From Dichotomicrobium sp964650735 (GTDB taxonomy: Bacteria > Pseudomonadota > Alphaproteobacteria > Rhizobiales > Rhodomicrobiaceae), in the NCBI GenBank assembly GCA_964650735.1, contig CAZYUT010000102.1, positions 1 through 7,586 of the forward strand: a stretch of DNA of 7,586 bases, written 5' to 3'. This document shows, one piece after another, positions 5,542 through 7,586 of this stretch (position 1 is its first letter; each line of letters opens with the position of its first letter). The translations under genes were made by a program, and so were the position numbers. The notes under the pieces were generated by a model that was given only the letters and a program-made list of their open reading frames with translations, was not told the origin of the DNA and did not search any database.

Positions 5542-7311
5542 TCAGGCGCGCTGGCCGGAGCGCTGCGCGTTAGCCGGACGGTCGTCGCACGCAGCGTGGT
5601 CGCTGAGTTCGCGCATCGCCTGATGCTGCGACAGGAACACCTTGCCGGTCAGATGCTCCAGGAAATGCGTGCTCTGCAGCCGGTCCATCACCGGCCCCTT
5701 GACCTCGCTGAGGTGAAACTTGACGCCTAGCGCACCGAGCCGCTCGTTGATGGCCTCAAGCGATTCCAGCGCGCTCATGTCGATCTCGTTGACGGCCGGG
5801 CACATCAGGATGACGTGGCGCAGATCGTCGCGCTGCGCGACCATGTCGTAGATCCGGTCCTCCAGATAGCGGGCATTGGCGAAATAGAGGCTCTCGTCCA
5901 CACGCACGGTGAGGATGTGCGGGTCGGTGATGACCTCGTGGCGCAGCACGTTGCGGTAATGCTCGGTGCCGGGCACGCGGCCGACCACGGCCATGTGCGG
6001 GCGCGAGGTCTTGTAAAGGTGGATCAGCACGGACAGAACCACACCCGTCGTGACGCCCAGTTCGACGCCGAAGCCGAGCGTGACGAGGATGGTCGCGCTT
6101 ACGGCAGCGAAATCCGCTTTCGAGTAGTCCCAGGCGCGCCTTAGGATGCCAAGATCAACGAGCGAGAGCACCGCCACGATGATGGTCGCGGCCAGCGTCG
6201 CCGTTGGCAGGTAGAAGATCAGCGGGGTGAGCGCTATTGCGGCGATCGCCAATCCAACGGCTGTGAACGCGCCCGCTGCCGGGGTTTCCGCGCCGGCATC
6301 GAAGTTCACCACCGAACGCGCGAAGCCGCCCGTGACCGGATAACCGCCGGTGAACGCCGCGCCGAGATTGGCCGCGCCCAGCCCGATCAGCTCCTGGTCG
6401 GGGTCGATGCGCTGGCGCTTTTTCGCGGCAAGCGTCTGCGCGACCGAGATCGACTCCACGAAGCCGATGATCGAGATCAGGATCGCGGGGCCGATGAGCT
6501 TGAGGAGCAGATCGCTGGAGAAATCCGGCATGGTGAAAGGCGGCAGGCCCTGCGGCACCGTGCCGACGATATCGACGCCCTGCGAATCCAGCCGTAGCCC
6601 GCCGACGATCAGCGTCGTGACCGCCACCGCCGCGACCGGCCCGGCCTTCGCCGCGACATCGGCGAGCCGCCTGTTCAGCCCTGCGGCGATGAGCAGCGGT
6701 TTGAGGCCCTTGCGCACCCAGAACAGGAACGCCGTCGCCGCCGCGCCGATGATGAGCGTGATCGGGTTCAGGTCGGTGATGTGCAGCGCCAGTGAGCGAA
6801 GCAGCTCGAACAGGTTATGCCCCTCGGCCTGAATGCCGAGGATGTGCTTGAGCTGGCTCGCCGCGATGATAAGGCCCGAGGCGGTGATGAAGCCCGCGAT
6901 CACTGGATGCGACAGGAAATTCGCCAGAAAGCCCAGCCGGAACACGCCCAGCAGCAGCAGAAACCCGCCCGATAGCAGCGCCAGCGTCAGCGCCGCCGTG
7001 GCATAGCCCGCCGTGCCGCTCTGGGCGACATCGCCGATCGCTGCCGCCGTCATCAGCGAGACGACCGCCACCGGCCCGACCGCGAGGCTGCTGCTCGTGC
7101 CGAAAACGGCATAGAGAATGATCGGCACGATCGAGGCGTAGATGCCCGCTTCCGGCGGCAGCCCGGCCAGCAGCGCATAGGCCAGCGACTGCGGGATCAG
7201 CATGATCGTCACGATCGCCGCGGCCACCAGATCGTTGGTGAGCGCCTCGCGCGTATAGGCCGGACCCCATTTCAGGATCGGCAGATAGCGGGCGAGTCGA
7301 TGCGGGATCAT
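5542..7311 (-). CDS. SulP (SLC26-like) family anion transporter with C-terminal STAS domain
   Basis: 589 residues from ATG 7309-7311, which has GAG 9 bases upstream; a GTG at 7344 would add 11 residues but lacks a Shine-Dalgarno. The membrane part (about 20-435) has 10 or more hydrophobic segments. It shows the SulP hallmark PQSLAYALLAGLPPEAGIYA (40-59), then SQLKHILGI (153-161), the segment GFVESISVAQ (283-292), and GGYPVTGGFARSVVN (322-336), equivalent to the TGSxSRT motif. Residues about 444-569 are a cytoplasmic STAS domain, including FANARYLEDRI and NEIDMSALESLE with the conserved Asp-x-Ser (511-513). Family members carry sulfate, bicarbonate, C4-dicarboxylates or other anions, so the substrate is open. 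The neighbouring sulfide oxidoreductase end on the same strand hints at a sulfur oxyanion. Full length, with no frameshift seen. Confidence 0.93.
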   Translation of the reverse strand: MIPHRLARYLPILKWGPAYTREALTNDLVAAAIVTIMLIPQSLAYALLAGLPPEAGIYASIVPIILYAVFGTSSSLAVGPVAVVSLMTAAAIGDVAQSGTAGYATAALTLALLSGGFLLLLGVFRLGFLANFLSHPVIAGFITASGLIIAASQLKHILGIQAEGHNLFELLRSLALHITDLNPITLIIGAAATAFLFWVRKGLKPLLIAAGLNRRLADVAAKAGPVAAVAVTTLIVGGLRLDSQGVDIVGTVPQGLPPFTMPDFSSDLLLKLIGPAILISIIGFVESISVAQTLAAKKRQRIDPDQELIGLGAANLGAAFTGGYPVTGGFARSVVNFDAGAETPAAGAFTAVGLAIAAIALTPLIFYLPTATLAATIIVAVLSLVDLGILRRAWDYSKADFAAVSATILVTLGFGVELGVTTGVVLSVLIHLYKTSRPHMAVVGRVPGTEHYRNVLRHEVITDPHILTVRVDESLYFANARYLEDRIYDMVAQRDDLRHVILMCPAVNEIDMSALESLEAINERLGALGVKFHLSEVKGPVMDRLQSTHFLEHLTGKVFLSQHQAMRELSDHAACDDRPANAQRSGQRA

Positions 7312-7354
7312 TGGCTGGTTCTCATCTGGCAATAACAAGACCACGCCGGCGGGG

Positions 7355-7391
7355 CGCCAGCGCGCAGACTCGCGGATCGGTCACGCTGGCG
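7355..7391 (-). repeat. 8-bp perfect inverted repeat in the sqr-sulP gap
   Basis: CGCCAGCG (7355-7362) and CGCTGGCG (7384-7391) are perfect inverted arms with a 21-base loop, beginning 2 bp after the stop codon of the upstream flavoprotein on the minus strand. No T-run follows on either strand. It could attenuate or process a shared transcript between the two genes, or be a coincidence of GC-rich sequence. Confidence 0.3.
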
Positions 7392-7393
7392 GG

Positions 7394-7586
7394 TCAGGCC
7401 GCCTCTAGCTTCTCCGGCTTGGCCATCCACTCTTTGCCGCGCAGCATCGCCTTCCAGTAGACCGGCGGCAGGATCTTCTCCTTCAGCAGCCAGGCCATGT
7501 AGCTTGGCTTCGTGCCGTCGATCAGCCAGCTCGGGAAGCTCGGCAGCAGCTTGCCGCCATAACCGAACTCGGCCAGCACGATCTTG
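7394..7586 (-). CDS. sqr: Sulfide:quinone oxidoreductase-like flavoprotein, C-terminal end (5' part outside window)
   Basis: The last 63 residues are visible, ending at TGA 7394-7396; the frame stays open to the window edge, so the gene begins beyond it. KIVLAEFGYGGKLLPSFP, then IDGTKPSYMAWLLKEKILPP and YWKAMLRGKEWMAKP, match the C-terminal end of SQR-type FAD-dependent oxidoreductases, where it forms the amphipathic membrane-anchoring region near the quinone site. The enzyme would oxidise sulfide at the membrane and pass electrons to ubiquinone. The redox-active cysteines and FAD-binding Rossmann motifs lie outside the window, so catalytic competence and the exact SQR type cannot be judged. 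An SQR-related NAD(P)/FAD oxidoreductase is the main alternative. It lies 82 bp upstream of the sulP ATG on the same strand. Confidence 0.8.
   Translation of the reverse strand, partial: KIVLAEFGYGGKLLPSFPSWLIDGTKPSYMAWLLKEKILPPVYWKAMLRGKEWMAKPEKLEAA

Noticed and set aside
5455..5730. Plus-strand frame starting at the operator and running into the end of sulP
   Set aside because: It is antisense to the STAS domain and its start lies inside the palindromic operator; no coding signature.
1..7586. Mobile elements, CRISPR arrays, tRNA/rRNA genes, riboswitches
   Set aside because: No transposase motifs, terminal repeats, regularly spaced repeats or cloverleaf structures were found; the short gaps upstream of genes are too small for a typical riboswitch, and the sitA leader is only about 40 bases.

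Overview
The window is 7.6 kb of GC-rich DNA that reads as an alphaproteobacterial chromosome. The basis is the codon bias (third-position G/C), the family types present (DUF1289 cysteine protein, BHMT-like homocysteine methyltransferase, two-permease SitABCD-type metal transporter, SulP and SQR), and a Fur/Mur-like TGCAAAT-ATTTGCA dyad in front of the metal transporter. I cannot name a genus. There is no sign of a mobile element, CRISPR array, tRNA or rRNA.

Plus strand, 1-1455: the C-terminal end of a homocysteine S-methyltransferase of the betaine-homocysteine type (1-339), a 64-bp gap holding a strong GC hairpin, a 72-residue DUF1289 protein with four conserved cysteines (404-622), and a double-hotdog thioesterase-like protein (631-1455) that is tightly coupled to the DUF1289 gene.

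Minus strand, 5382 down to 1458: a complete four-gene ABC-3 family metal uptake operon in the order sitA (periplasmic binding protein), sitB (ATPase), sitC (permease with a fused C-terminal DtxR/MntR-like domain) and sitD (second permease). The genes are separated by 3 and 2 bp and then overlap by 1 bp, so they are one translationally coupled unit for Mn(II) (or Zn/Fe) import. The promoter region upstream of sitA carries a 7-7-7 inverted repeat abutting a TTGACT -35 element, which suggests repression by a Fur-family metal sensor, most likely Mur. The operon runs tail-to-tail into the thioesterase gene with only 2 bp between the stop codons.

Minus strand, 7586 down to 5542: the C-terminal end of a sulfide:quinone oxidoreductase-like flavoprotein (7394-7586, cut by the window edge), then a SulP-family anion transporter with a STAS domain (5542-7311). 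The order and short spacing suggest an sqr-sulP sulfur unit lying upstream of, but separately regulated from, the metal operon.

Most of this is well-known biology. I see no convincing undescribed system. The points most worth a second look are the fused DtxR-like domain on SitC that has lost nearly all metal ligands, the operator architecture at the sitA promoter, and the sqr-sulP pairing.
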